Positions 40,801-46,678 of a DNA stretch of 64,000 nucleotides are shown one piece after another; positions within the stretch are counted from its first letter, which is position 1; every line of letters begins with the position of its first letter. Source of the stretch: Pieris napi (Eukaryota > Arthropoda > Insecta > Lepidoptera > Pieridae); contig NC_062253.1 in assembly GCF_905475465.1 (NCBI RefSeq), positions 8,742,001 to 8,806,000 on the forward strand, given 5' to 3'. The notes beneath the pieces are model-generated. The model saw only the letters and a list, made by a program, of their open reading frames with translations. It had not been told where the DNA came from and ran no database searches. A program made the position numbers and the translations under genes.

Positions 40801-43122
40801 TAGCGCGTTAGGGAAAAATGATGACAGTAAATTTTTACGATGCGCGCGCACACCGTCACAAAAATCCGACACCCTGAAGTTAGCACAGTCAACATTTAAA
40901 AAAAATTGTCATTTCTTTAATTATGTAGAATTTTTTTTTGTGATATATAACTAGATAGTGCGTTATAGTAAAACTTTCAATGTATTAAATACCTTTTTTC
41001 TATTGTTAGTGTAGTTTTTTCACAACAACTTTGGCGTAACAAGATAAAAAGATTTTTATCTTGTTACGCCAAAGATGTATAACTTCTAACGCGTGTACAC
41101 ACATGTTTTTTTTTATGAATTTAAAGTTACTAATTCCAAAGATTTCACAAGTAGCAGCAATCACTGTTCCTGTCTCCGTTGTTTAAAACCAATCCAACAG
41201 GTTTAATCATGCGCCCTTGGACCCATTATATCATCGCCTGCTGTATTTGGTACGTGACTGCGAAAAAGTTCACTGTACTCTTCCTTGAGGGCATTGCACT
41301 GCACTTTGATTTTCTTTCACATGCTAATGTGTGCATTTGATGCAATAATTAACAATATCTTCTGGTCTTGGTGACCTCGAGGCACACTTATCTCGTAGTT
41401 ATCATTATCTTATTTACCTAAGACACGAGGGTTGAATATATCAATGTATCATGTAATCTTAATAGCTCTTTATTTCGAGACAAAAATTGTCCTGTTGTTA
41501 TTGCGGTTTCAATGACAATATAAGCATTAAAACTGTCATGATGTAAATAATGACGTCTCGGCTTTAAATAACATGCATAAATGTCTGACTAATCAAAGAC
41601 GTCCAGCGATTCTTAAATCCTTAATTGAAGGTCATACAACCCGCGCAAATACATAGTCTATATTTAACTGTGTCAAATATAAATTGAGAAAACATTCTCT
41701 CGCCACTTATAGAGACACGAAACTTTTTGAGTCACTTGCGAGTAGTATTTGTGTGGGTGGAAAATGTTTTTCATGCCCGTTATTGCCAGGCGTCACATTT
41801 TTCACATTGCAAACGTATTGAGCTTCTAGTATTTATTTCGATTTTTTATGCACATTATTGCATGCTTTCCGCATTCTAGACTTAAATTGCCATAATTCAG
41901 CACAGTAGTTTTCCTATTGCTTGATCTATAAATCAATCTATAAGGTATGTCACCATAAGCTATTATTATTTGTAAAATATGCAACAATTTTATTATTTTA
42001 GCGTGAGAAACCATTTTTAGAGCGATGATGTTATCGATTCAATATTTACTCCTGCTAACTGAAATGTAATCAAGACTAGTGTTGACTTTAATAATATGGA
42101 ATTGGTAAATAAGCATACTTCAAATATTTATTACGTATATTTTTAAGTACTAGACGTATAAACTTTTAAAATAATCTGTTCGCGTGACACATCACGTTCC
42201 TGTTTTGTTGTACCATTGTGCAAGCTGTAACTTCACAATGGTCGCCATTTCAGTAATGCATAATGCAAAAGGGTTCTAGAACAGGAGTTTATATCGATAC
42301 GGGATCGTTGAGTTCAGAGTGCACACACGGAGCGCGTGGTCGATGACGTGTTCACCTCCATTTTAAATAGGACAGCCGCGCGCGCAGACCACCAGTCGCC
42401 CGGTAAAACTCATACGCACAACTCGTCTAAATTATCTCTTGTGCCAGTCGGTTATCAGTAGTCAATAATACTTTATATTATATACCGTTGTTATTACACG
42501 TCGTGAAATTTTTTAAGCTGTACAATGATTGATATCGTTCAACCCCGCGATGGATGCCTTTACGAGATCAGACAGAAGGGACAAAAGGATCTCTGTTATG
42601 TGGTCGTGCCTAATACAAAAGTGCGTTTTGATGTAACTTGTTTTTGTTTTAATATTCAGACTTTTTATTTTTTATTTAATGGCGTTTTAGGTATAATTTA
42701 AATTCTATATTACATATATGAATTCTGAAATATTTTTTATAAGATTACGTCATACTTATTATCAGTTTTTATCCTACTTAGGTATACGTTATCATTTGTT
42801 TGTGTACTGGTTTAGCAATATGTTTTTTTAACAACATAGTCATATTTGTGTAATAAATTAATAATTCCAAGGATTCCATCAATTTACAAATATTTTTGTG
42901 TTGTTTCAGGATCTGGTTAAGAGCCACTTGATGTTCGCGGTGCGCGAAGAAGTGGAAGTACTGAAGGAGCGCATCGCCGAACTAATGGAGAGGATCAATC
43001 AGCTGGAGGTGGAGAATAGTTATCTGCGCGCACACGCCAGCCAAGACACGCTGGCGCAGCTACCGGTGGTGGGCAGCAAGCCTCCGCCGCAGGCGCAGGG
43101 CCCGCAGCCGCCCGTGTCATAA
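4673..43122 (+). CDS. bun: TSC22-domain protein bunched, alternative-promoter gene
   Basis: This is the homologue of Drosophila bunched and vertebrate TSC22D proteins, leucine-zipper factors that dimerise through a TSC box plus zipper and act in growth and transcription control. The family signature is split over two exons: AIDNKIEQAM at 28,335-28,386, and DLVKSHLMFAVREEVEVLKE followed by zipper heptads at 42,910-43,122. Candidate first exons are 4,673-4,815, 13,532-13,686, 16,610-16,881 and 24,306-24,406. Each ends two bases into a codon before a GT donor, and the shared 52-bp exon supplies one base and then 17 codons. A fifth first exon, 42,525-42,620, ends in phase 0 and fits the last exon directly. 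The large exon of long (class 1) isoforms, with its two conserved motifs, was not found and may lie outside the window. Recognition of the TSC22 domain is firm; the first exons are inferred from phase, donor sequence and composition. Confidence 0.9.
9511..9884 (+). mobile_element. Foldback repeat with (CATA)n tail, copy 1
   Basis: Inverted arms of about 48 bp (left 9,511-9,557, right 9,652-9,700, sharing CACGCTTTTAAAGCA) enclose a loop of about 95 bp. A shared tail follows, with CTGTCCGTTTAAAGTGGGTC, GAGTCCGAAGGAGTCGGTT, a CATA microsatellite and AGGTGAAGCTAATATAAAGC. The same parts recur at 54,061-54,520, but there the loop is inverted. It resembles microsatellite-associated interspersed elements of Lepidoptera. 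No coding capacity. Confidence 0.65.
10414..10880 (-). mobile_element. Non-autonomous Helitron-like element
   Basis: Plus-strand CTAGCTGCCCCCGCGAACTT at the left edge is the reverse complement of a Helitron 3' end. The right edge GA next to TATATATTA is the reverse complement of a TC start. It lies between A and T. Inner modules (TACCAACATGGAACATTTTG, GACTGTTAAGATTTCC, ACACCGTGACACGAGAATTT) recur at 15,386. The open frames inside are chance. Confidence 0.65.
11740..11853 (+). other. Possible non-coding 5' exon of bunched
   Basis: A moderately GC-rich patch (11,640-11,760, with GGGACGCGCGCACTC) is followed by about 100 bp without any ATG and then a strong donor CACCT|GTAAGTG at 11,854. This looks like a promoter with a 5' UTR exon that would splice to a downstream exon. 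There is no transcript proof, and the start position is a guess. Confidence 0.3.
12810..12923 (+). mobile_element. SINE family 1, truncated copy
   Basis: It contains only the 3' half of the tRNA-derived SINE seen complete at 33.8 and 26.6 kb: AGGCTGATCACCTACTTGCC, CAAATGATCATGAAA, GAGGCCCAGACCTAAAAAAG and TTGTAGCGCCATTG. The tRNA-like head is missing, as expected of 5' truncation. Confidence 0.65.
13288..13476 (+). other. ORF-like stretch without a start codon
   Basis: After TATTTAG at 13,281-13,287, which could be a splice acceptor, 62 codons are open to TAA at 13,474-13,476. The peptide is acidic and unbiased in composition (it contains GEDARIDIDDSDYHVELLQL). An AATAAA lies just after the stop, at about 13,484. 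It could be an alternative terminal exon or simply 5' UTR of the exon at 13,532, since a TATAAAA at 13,308 overlaps it. Function unknown. Confidence 0.2.
13308..13347 (+). promoter_or_regulatory. TATA-type promoter candidate before first exon B
   Basis: TATAAAA at 13,308 is followed 30-39 bp downstream by candidate start sites, including ACAGTG at 13,345-13,350, and then by the ATG exon at 13,532. The spacing to CAGTG is slightly long for a TATA/initiator pair, so the start site is uncertain. Confidence 0.3.
13532..13686 (+). CDS. bun: Candidate bunched first exon B (51 codons)
   Basis: ATG at 13,532 opens 51 codons plus two bases and ends at GACAG|GTCAGT. The frame is closed by a TAA upstream at 13,517. 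The peptide starts MVQTLMAELRVLIGKR, then has a Pro/Ser/Thr-rich segment (SGTPPPSPQTPQAP) and a basic helix-like end. The two trailing bases AG plus C from the shared exon give Ser, so the frame runs into the TSC box. The phase agreement supports the exon; the product is not recognised. Confidence 0.5.
13800..16300. other. Intron segment without gene
   Basis: AT-rich DNA between candidate exons B and C. Besides the Helitron-like copy at 15,386-15,834, nothing structured was seen. Confidence 0.5.
15386..15834 (-). mobile_element. Non-autonomous Helitron-like element
   Basis: It begins on the plus strand with CTAGCTGCCCCCGCGAACTT and ends with GTATAGA before T. It shares inner modules with the copy at 10,414 (ACATGGAACATTTTTCTATG, CCAGAGACTGTTCGG, GTGACACGAGAATTTTACAT), with more divergence. 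Confidence 0.6.
16496..16540 (+). promoter_or_regulatory. TATA-type promoter candidate before first exon C
   Basis: TATAAG at 16,496 is followed about 31-39 bp later by a possible start region that includes the arthropod initiator-like CATCAGTT at 16,531-16,538. The ATG of exon C lies about 75 bp further on. Confidence 0.35.
16610..16881 (+). CDS. bun: Candidate bunched first exon C (90 codons)
   Basis: ATG at 16,610 opens 90 codons plus two bases ending at TGCTC|GTAAGTG, a near-consensus donor. The exon is GC-richer than its surroundings. The peptide has a Cys-containing start (MDDGRCATCEALGRR), a basic patch AAKRRKSIAGFKLNL and a Pro/Thr segment. Joining to 28,335 gives TC+C = Ser and stays open through the leucine zipper. 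This is the longest and most protein-like alternative N-terminus in the window. The overlapping frame starting at 16,624 is a by-product. Confidence 0.65.
18473..18650. repeat. Tandem repeat, ~43-bp unit, four copies
   Basis: Four consecutive units share CCCTTTTTTATATCTGATGT followed by TGAAAAGCAAATTTTG-type sequence, with a period of 43-44 bp. The units differ at only a few positions. It lies in a bunched intron; no function is evident. Confidence 0.8.
19242..19795 (-). mobile_element. Non-autonomous Helitron-like element
   Basis: The left edge ACTAGCTGACCCGGCTAACT is the reverse complement of a GGGTCAGCTAGT Helitron end. The right edge TATATATATAGA is the reverse complement of the TC-TATATATA start. 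It lies between A and T. Near the right end are CATCGGTCCAGCCGATCTCG and AACAAACACGACTTTC, typical of these lepidopteran elements. Confidence 0.7.
20110..20154 (+). mobile_element. Solitary end of a DNA-transposon family
   Basis: GGAGCGTTCAAGTATTACGT through GGAGATTATTGAC matches, as reverse complement, the right end of the element at 56,280-56,561. The rest of the element is absent, so this is a remnant. Confidence 0.6.
21150..21440 (-). mobile_element. LINE 3' end fragment
   Basis: The minus strand reads the same series of motifs as the plus strand at 51,116-51,660: GTGTTGTTCCCACGAGAATG, CTGCTGATAGAGGACAAATC, ACATGGTGTAATGGTTGCAG, CGGAGAGTTTATTGCCAGTT and ACGCCCTTGATTTGAG. It is probably the 3' untranslated tail of a non-LTR retrotransposon. 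The clade is not assignable from this piece. Confidence 0.55.
22077..22375 (-). mobile_element. Non-autonomous Helitron-like element, degraded
   Basis: The left edge CTAGCTGCCCCGCGAACTTC and inner GAAACATTTTGCTATGCCAC and GAGACTGTTCGTTTTTTCAG match the family at 10,414. Near the right end is TTAGTCCAGCCGTCTTCGAG. The TC end is not clear. Confidence 0.55.
24040..24300 (+). promoter_or_regulatory. GC-rich promoter of first exon D
   Basis: A CpG island with C-rich runs (CCCCCTCCCCCGCCCCCG at about 24,109-24,126) lies directly upstream of the ATG at 24,306. No TATA box is evident. It is probably the promoter and 5' UTR for exon D. Confidence 0.45.
24306..24406 (+). CDS. bun: Candidate bunched first exon D (33 codons)
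   Basis: A GC-rich promoter-like stretch (about 24,040-24,290) precedes an ATG at 24,306 that opens 33 codons plus two bases and ends at CCTGT|GTGAGT. The peptide runs MQAKLINTSYSSIMNKQD and ends in an aromatic KYIDYFYPV. GT+C gives Val across the junction with 28,335. A second in-frame Met lies at codon 14. It is of the size expected for short TSC22 isoforms, whose N-terminal leader is a few dozen residues. Confidence 0.65.
26277..26522 (-). CDS. Uncharacterised antisense ORF in a bunched intron
   Basis: An 81-codon frame with an ATG start (MTLYSIEFSNVAQYEYVLDF) is rich in Asp, Glu, Val and Ser and lacks the Phe/Ile/Lys/Asn bias of random AT-rich frames nearby. The local GC content is higher than the flanks. 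No family is recognised. It could be a small gene, an exon of an antisense transcript, or a fragment of an old insertion. It carries no visible signal peptide, membrane segment or splice partner. Confidence 0.2.
   Translation of the reverse strand: MTLYSIEFSNVAQYEYVLDFLQSDPCRQAVIEVSSDVEVDVHSSVENRGHVSISTSSLLSRDVSNDHREFHDHRLTITYDG
26629..26915 (-). mobile_element. SINE family 1, near full length
   Basis: Read on the minus strand: a tRNA-like head with GCCAAGTGGCTTCAGC and a degenerate B box, GTGCACCAATGGACTTTGTG, then CGGTGAAGGAAAACATCGTA, AGGCTGATCACTTACTTGCC and the tail AGGCCCAGACCTAAAAAGGT. A short direct repeat CTACTGAGAAGC flanks the tail side. Confidence 0.7.
27510..27846 (+). mobile_element. 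MITE family M1, copy 1
   Basis: One of three copies (also 29,146 and 54,990). Imperfect terminal inverted repeats begin near GATCGAAGAACAATGTCGGA and end GTCACTATTCTACGAC. Inner blocks GGTAAAGTGACGG, TTGCTTGTATGCCAATTTTC and AAATGGCTGCCCTGTAAGG are shared. No protein is encoded, so mobilisation would need an enzyme from elsewhere. Confidence 0.7.
28335..28386 (+). CDS. bun: bunched shared exon: start of TSC box
   Basis: Acceptor TTTGTTTCAG precedes 52 bp: one base that completes a codon, then 17 codons reading ASGTSAVAIDNKIEQAM, then donor GTAAGA. SG.S.VAIDNKIEQAM is the invariant opening of the TSC box in TSC22D/GILZ/bunched proteins, immediately before DLVK. The exon leaves phase 0, which matches the terminal exon. 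Confidence 0.95.
29146..29485 (+). mobile_element. MITE family M1, copy 2
   Basis: The ends CGTCGTGATCGTAGAACAAT and ATTCTACGACTATGACG form an imperfect inverted repeat. Inner blocks match copies 1 and 3, for example TCGGTAAAGTGACGGATTTG and ACATTATATGCCAATTTTCA. Same orientation as copy 1, 1.3 kb away. Confidence 0.7.
29880..30141 (+). mobile_element. LINE 3' end with end of the reverse-transcriptase ORF
   Basis: One frame reads PTEVFPNQFDLRSFKIRAYQ, the kind of C-terminus found in lepidopteran LINE ORF2 proteins. GTATCCATGGGCGGCGGTAT, TCAGATGAGCCTCCTGCCCG and a terminal A-run follow. It is 5' truncated. Related tails lie at 44,505 and 53,822. Confidence 0.6.
31849..31969. mobile_element. 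121-bp MITE with TA target duplication
   Basis: Terminal inverted repeats GTGTTTAGGAGAGTGCTTTA (21 bp exact, then partly conserved) face each other across a short centre and are flanked by TA on both sides (31,847-31,848 and 31,970-31,971). Size, TIRs and TA duplication fit a Tc1/mariner-type MITE. Confidence 0.8.
33763..34038 (-). mobile_element. SINE family 1, full length
   Basis: Minus strand: a tRNA-like head with GGCCTAGCGGCTTCAGCGAC and the B box GGTTCGATCCCCGG, the body with GAAGGAAAACATCTTGAGGA and AGGCTGATCACCTGCTTGCC, ending GGTTGTAGCGCCACTGG. The head retains RNA polymerase III box sequences. Confidence 0.75.
34255..34425 (-). mobile_element. LINE 3' end fragment with terminal hairpin
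   Basis: The plus strand starts AACTCAAACTCAAAATATCT, the reverse complement of an oligo-rich LINE tail, and continues TACCAGTTCGCAAGTCAAGG and GCGTAGAG, as in the copy at 21.2 kb. It ends in a perfect 18-bp inverted repeat (34,376-34,393 and 34,405-34,422, GCGGGTAAGAAGAACTGG) with an 11-base loop. Confidence 0.5.
35946..36021 (-). mobile_element. Internal fragment of the Helitron-like family
   Basis: AAATAGGGGTGGATCGTAGA, GGGTGAAAATTAGGGGTTGT and TGCTGTATCATAAAAAAA match the middle of the copies at 1,176 and 10,414. Both ends are missing. Confidence 0.55.
36511..38235 (-). mobile_element. SINE family 1 split by a large foldback element
   Basis: The SINE tail (CAGTGGCGCTACAACC, 36,516) and head (GGGGATCGAATCTACGACTA near 38,170) lie on either side of the 1.43-kb insertion. 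The whole is flanked by an exact 17-bp direct repeat TGTTTTCATGAAATAAA at 36,494-36,510 and 38,236-38,252, so it was one retroposition event, later interrupted. Confidence 0.85.
36555..37986. mobile_element. 1.43-kb near-perfect foldback transposon
   Basis: Two arms of about 650-670 bp are reverse complements with very few mismatches. The left arm runs from 36,555 to about 37,207 and the right arm from about 37,322 to 37,986, around a unique loop of about 110 bp. The outermost bases GACCAGTGC/GCACTGGTC are inverted repeats, flanked by TA on both sides (36,553-36,554 and 37,987-37,988). No open frame of note lies inside; the frames at 37.1-37.3 and 37.7-37.9 kb are by-products. It is a foldback-type or snap-back MITE with Tc1/mariner-like target choice. 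Confidence 0.85.
39299..39555 (+). mobile_element. SINE family 2, full length
   Basis: The tRNA-like head holds a box A-like TGGTCTAGTGGTTAGTACCC and a perfect B box GGGTTCGATCCCCGG, with acceptor-like pairing CTCA/TGAG. The body follows (GATGTGATGAGCATTTGATG, ACTAGGTCAATTGGTGTGAA), then an A-run. The head would fold like a tRNA, but there is no mature tRNA 3' end, so it is not called a tRNA gene. Confidence 0.8.
40062..40307 (-). mobile_element. SINE family 2, inverted copy
   Basis: Reverse complement of the element at 39,299: CAATTCACACAAATTGACCT, TGCTCATCACATCGATGTTT, CCGGGGATCGAACCCGGGAC and the end GAACTAACTAAACCAATGAG. It lies about 500 bp from, and head-out relative to, the first copy. 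Confidence 0.8.
40412..40505. repeat. 94-bp palindromic element
   Basis: Outer arms AGGCGACAAGTTT and AAATTTGTCGTCGCCT and an exact inner 14-bp stem AACATTTTAGAACG (40,435-40,448 against 40,458-40,471) make a long imperfect hairpin. It is possibly a very short MITE; no target duplication was seen. Confidence 0.6.
41029..41074. repeat. Perfect 22-bp inverted repeat, 2-base gap
   Basis: The arm CTTTGGCGTAACAAGATAAA (plus two more A) at 41,029-41,050 is mirrored exactly at 41,053-41,074. Nothing else marks it as a mobile element, gene or terminator. Confidence 0.85.
42300..42524 (+). promoter_or_regulatory. Promoter and 5' UTR of the proximal short isoform
   Basis: A CpG-rich patch carries a TATA-like TTTAAATAG at 42,362-42,370, and about 31 bp later an initiator-like ACCAGTC (A at 42,394). 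Upstream are a TGACGTG CRE-like motif (about 42,344) and a TTCTAGAAC palindrome (about 42,274) that resembles one heat-shock-factor dimer site. The factor assignments are inference. Confidence 0.4.
42525..42620 (+). CDS. bun: bunched proximal first exon E (32 codons)
   Basis: ATG at 42,525 opens 32 codons (start MIDIVQPRDGCLYEIRQKG, end YVVVPNTK) and stops exactly at AAA|GTGCGT in phase 0. It can therefore join the terminal exon at 42,910 but would shift the frame of the phase-2-entry shared exon, which also lies upstream. The result is a 102-residue protein whose N-terminus replaces the AIDNKIEQAM half of the TSC box while keeping DLVKSH and the zipper. The clean frame and own promoter-like DNA support it. 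Confidence 0.7.
42910..43122 (+). CDS. bun: bunched terminal exon: TSC box end and leucine zipper
   Basis: After acceptor TTGTTTCAG, 70 codons run to TAA at 43,120-43,122. They hold DLVKSHLMFAVREEVEVLKE, then heptads with Leu at regular spacing (LKERIAELMERINQLEVENS), and a short Pro/Gln-rich tail. This is the dimerisation region of TSC22 proteins. All isoforms seen here use this exon. Confidence 0.97.
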   Translation, partial: DLVKSHLMFAVREEVEVLKERIAELMERINQLEVENSYLRAHASQDTLAQLPVVGSKPPPQAQGPQPPVS

Positions 43123-44425
43123 GCTCAGCGGTCTGTCGACCGCCGCCGGTGATGCCGGCTCGGGTCTTTCGGCCTCCCCCTCGGCGCGCGACACGCGGGA
43201 CCGGGAAGTCACAATGGCTGTGCTATGTTAATTCGTAGGTTAACAGATGGACGCAGCGCCGAGGGAAGGAGTGGGCACGCAACGTGCATAGCATATCGGA
43301 GTTCACGTAAACGTGGCTAGTGTAGAGCCCGAAGCGGCCTGTTTAGCCTTCGATTATTATGCTTCAATACATAGATATATTTTTCTGTTATTTAATCTTT
43401 AGGGTGCAGAATTTCGTGCTAACTGCCATGCTTTTGCTACGCGTCTCGACTGAGACTTTTTAGTGTTTCGACGTTTCGATTGTATGATTTTGATTTTAGG
43501 CATCGCTATCCGTATAACGTATTCCATATAAGTAAATTAAGTCGTGTGTTTATGATAAAATAGTCGGATATATCTACGCATTGAACAATTGACTGTTAAT
43601 TTATTTTGTACTTTTTGTATGTATTTAAGTTATTTATCTTGTTACATTTAAATCGCAAGTGTCGGTCGGTTATGTGAACAATGCTCTGTCGATAGATGTA
43701 CTGATTGTGTTGTGTGCTTTATCATTTAGTTGTATTTTGATTAATACACTTTATATAGTGTTCGGACATCAATGAGTGATGTTTAGCGTTATACTAAAGA
43801 GTCTGTAGATGTATTCGATGTGAGAGTATGGCCTCTTGCAAGCGCTGGCTTTAGAAAATTTTGCACGCTGAAACTGAAAAAAAATAATCTATTTTTATTC
43901 CAAACCTATATCGATAATAGAGTTTACACATAGCAATTTAACATTGTATTTTTTTAAATATTATAAATTGTTTGTATATAGTACAAGTTGTAATAGAATT
44001 GTGAGTCGGGTGATGTATATAGTGGTAGTACGTCCGATGCCATCAAAGAATGGCTCAAATGAAGTAATGTACGCTGTAAATCGCTTTATTGTTTATCGTA
44101 AACAAAAGAACAAAGTGGCTGGAGACTGATTGTATGGAAAGATTGTTAATGTAATTAATGGGTTAGTGAATGTGAGGTTTGGTTTCGAAGTCCCAGCAAA
44201 GGAACGTACTAGAGTAGAGTTTTATACAAGACTACTACGTATATGTGTATAGATGATCTATTTAGTCCTCTTAATTATTGTGAATATGCCGTAATTTTAC
44301 TTCATTGCTAGATATGATAATATAATTCTGAAATTTGTAAATATATTGTAAACAGAATGTCCATTGTAGCTTATGTTGACCAGAAAGGTTCCTCATACCC
44401 AATAAATGCAGAACTACTCAAAATG
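43123..44425 (+). other. 3' UTR of bunched
   Basis: About 1.3 kb from the stop to an AATAAA at 44,401-44,406 that is followed by a GT/T-rich stretch, the only well-formed cleavage region after the stop. The UTR is GC-rich at first, then AT-rich. It holds three copies of the Pumilio-type motif UGUANAUA (43,973, 44,014, 44,336). Confidence 0.6.
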
Positions 44426-46600
44426 GTTTTTTTGTTTAATTTTACCCTCAAATTATTACATGTCAAGAAACTTCAAGAGCTGCCATGAGATTAACAAAAT
44501 GTAATCGAATTGTGGGTCCGACTCCAGGTGGTCCCTGAGAGATACGACCTCCTATTCAAAGTTAAAGTGATGACTCGTCCCTCAAAGGCCGGCAACGTAT
44601 CCGCTAAAAATGGGTGTCCCCATGGGCTGCGATGACTGCACTTAATGAGCTTCCCGTAGCCTCGTTTGCCTCCCTATTATATAAAAAAACAAAAATATTG
44701 ATGTAGAGCTTAATAAAAAAATAATTCTAAAGATTCTTCATATGAATTTTGTAAGCAGATGTCTGGTAAATCTCAATGTAGAGGCATAGTGCGCACCGCA
44801 TCGATACGATTGTTCTTTGGAAAAGCAAATAACAAATTTGTTGTGAGATACCAAATGTAATTTAGGTATTCACAATAAATACATAATGAATCAAGTAGTA
44901 GTCTCAAGTACCTTTATACTTCACAATCTAGAAGCGTAGAATAAAGTGTCTGAATTTACTGATTATTTAGTTACAAAACATCACTTTGAAACAAAAACAT
45001 TTGGCGCGAAATATAAGCTGCTGCCATCTTTTGACTTAATTAGAACTTAAAAATCTCTAAGCACTTAGTTCAATAATTATTTATTCATTCAAGAATCAAG
45101 ATAGTATTTTGCTATAAAGTATACATCGTACTATATTTAAAAACATTCGTTAGATTATTCAAGTTACAATTATTAGACTATGTTATACTAGAAGTAGTGA
45201 GATTATATTAGTTTCGGTAACGATAGATGGCAGTATTTTAAATTTCATTGATGATAGCCGATATTTAATTGTTTGCGACCCCAAAACAGTAGTACACCCT
45301 ACTTACGCAAGTCTAGTGTAAGTAGGGTAAGTAAGTGATTTATACTAGAAGATATAATTTATTTTACTTTGTTGTGGTTGACGCTTCACTAATTTAAAGC
45401 ACTTCTAAGTTTGATTTCTTTAAATAAACTTTGTGATAACGTGTATTATTAATCATAATAAGTATCAGATAACAAGATGAGGAACAAACGATGGTTATCA
45501 AATGATAATAGGTATCTGAGGTAACATACTCAAAACAATTGATTTATCGATCGTGTTTTTTCGTAATACAAAGTTTAAACTGCTAAGTTTAAAAATCTAA
45601 GACTATGGTTTGAGGAAATAATCTTGCTCGATAATAGATCTTATCTATCTAGTCTTGCTTAAGGAGTAAAATGTATATATAAAAATTCATAAATAAAGCA
45701 GGCTAATTACATCGTTTTAAGTAAAGTACTCATCTGTCTCCATTATTAAGAACGTAAACACCAATTGACTGATTTTGTTTTTATCTATAAGGGGGTAAGG
45801 TATTACTGTAAATATCGTAATTAAATATTGATAATAAGAATACAAATTATAGTAATTTAAAAAGATTAAACTGACGTCAAATACATGACTTTCCAGAAAT
45901 GCTGGGATACCCATACCTCAAAAACTACTAAACTTGAGGAACATGTCGACGTGACTTGGTTTCAAACAATGCATACATTTACGAAATAAGCGCATGTATT
46001 TGAAAGCCTATGTAGATCATCACACTTAAATATTATATTTTATTTATATTCCAACAGTTTCATATTCATACAGGACTTTATTTTCGAAGCCTGTTTAAAA
46101 AAAATCCTGTCTTATTTGCAAACGCAGGGTGTTATAGTTTAAAATTTTTAATAATTTCTTGATTATTTAATTAAATTAAATCCATGACAGTCTTTAAAAT
46201 TGATTTTACAAATATTTTATTTAGTTTTGGCCAAAGCAAAAGATGTTTTTAAATTTTAATGCAGTCAGATGTATTAATAAATTTTTTTAAATGCTTTTTA
46301 GTGTTCATGAAGAATGTTAAAAAACAAATATTGTTGTTAATAGCTGCAAAGCGATAGCAGCTGTAGCACGCGAGATTTTTTTTATAACATGGCGACTTTG
46401 GTCTTTGGTAACCCTAACAAGACTCTTACATAGTCTGTGATCCTAACCATCATAATTAATTTTCTGTCTGCTACTGTCAGCTGTCATTGTTAAATCCTGT
46501 TTTACGTTCCACGTCAAACCGTAGATAGAGAATAGAACGTCAAACGGATTGACTAATAAAAACAAAAATAGATCTTTAACTGGAACTTAATGTAAACTTA
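44426..46600. other. Intergenic region bunched-COG3
   Basis: About 2.2 kb between the bunched poly(A) site and COG3. It holds a LINE tail (44,505-44,690) and a short hairpin (ACCCTACTTAC, 45,296-45,306 with 45,318-45,328). No gene is supported. The COG3 promoter presumably lies in the last few hundred bases; no TATA box is clear. Confidence 0.5.
44505..44690 (+). mobile_element. LINE 3' tail, degraded
   Basis: GGTGGTCCCTGAGAGATACG, TCAAAGGCCGGCAACGTATC, TGTCCCCATGGGCTGCGATG and CTCGTTTGCCTCCCTATTAT followed by A-rich sequence match the layout of the tail at 29,880-30,141. Confidence 0.5.
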
Positions 46601-46678
46601 CAAACTAATCTGTAATTAACAAAACATATATTATCATTGATAGGGTTTTTTAATGTAGCTCAAGTCTGTCTATCAGCA

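Larger units (their letters stand above)
28387..42300. other. Long bunched intron, repeat-rich
   Basis: Between the shared TSC exon and the proximal promoter. Apart from the listed repeats no exon is supported. A GC-richer patch at about 32,980-33,060 (GTGTCAGTCGGCCGTGCGTG) contains an initiator-like TCAGT and might be a further start site, but no donor exon could be drawn. Confidence 0.45.
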
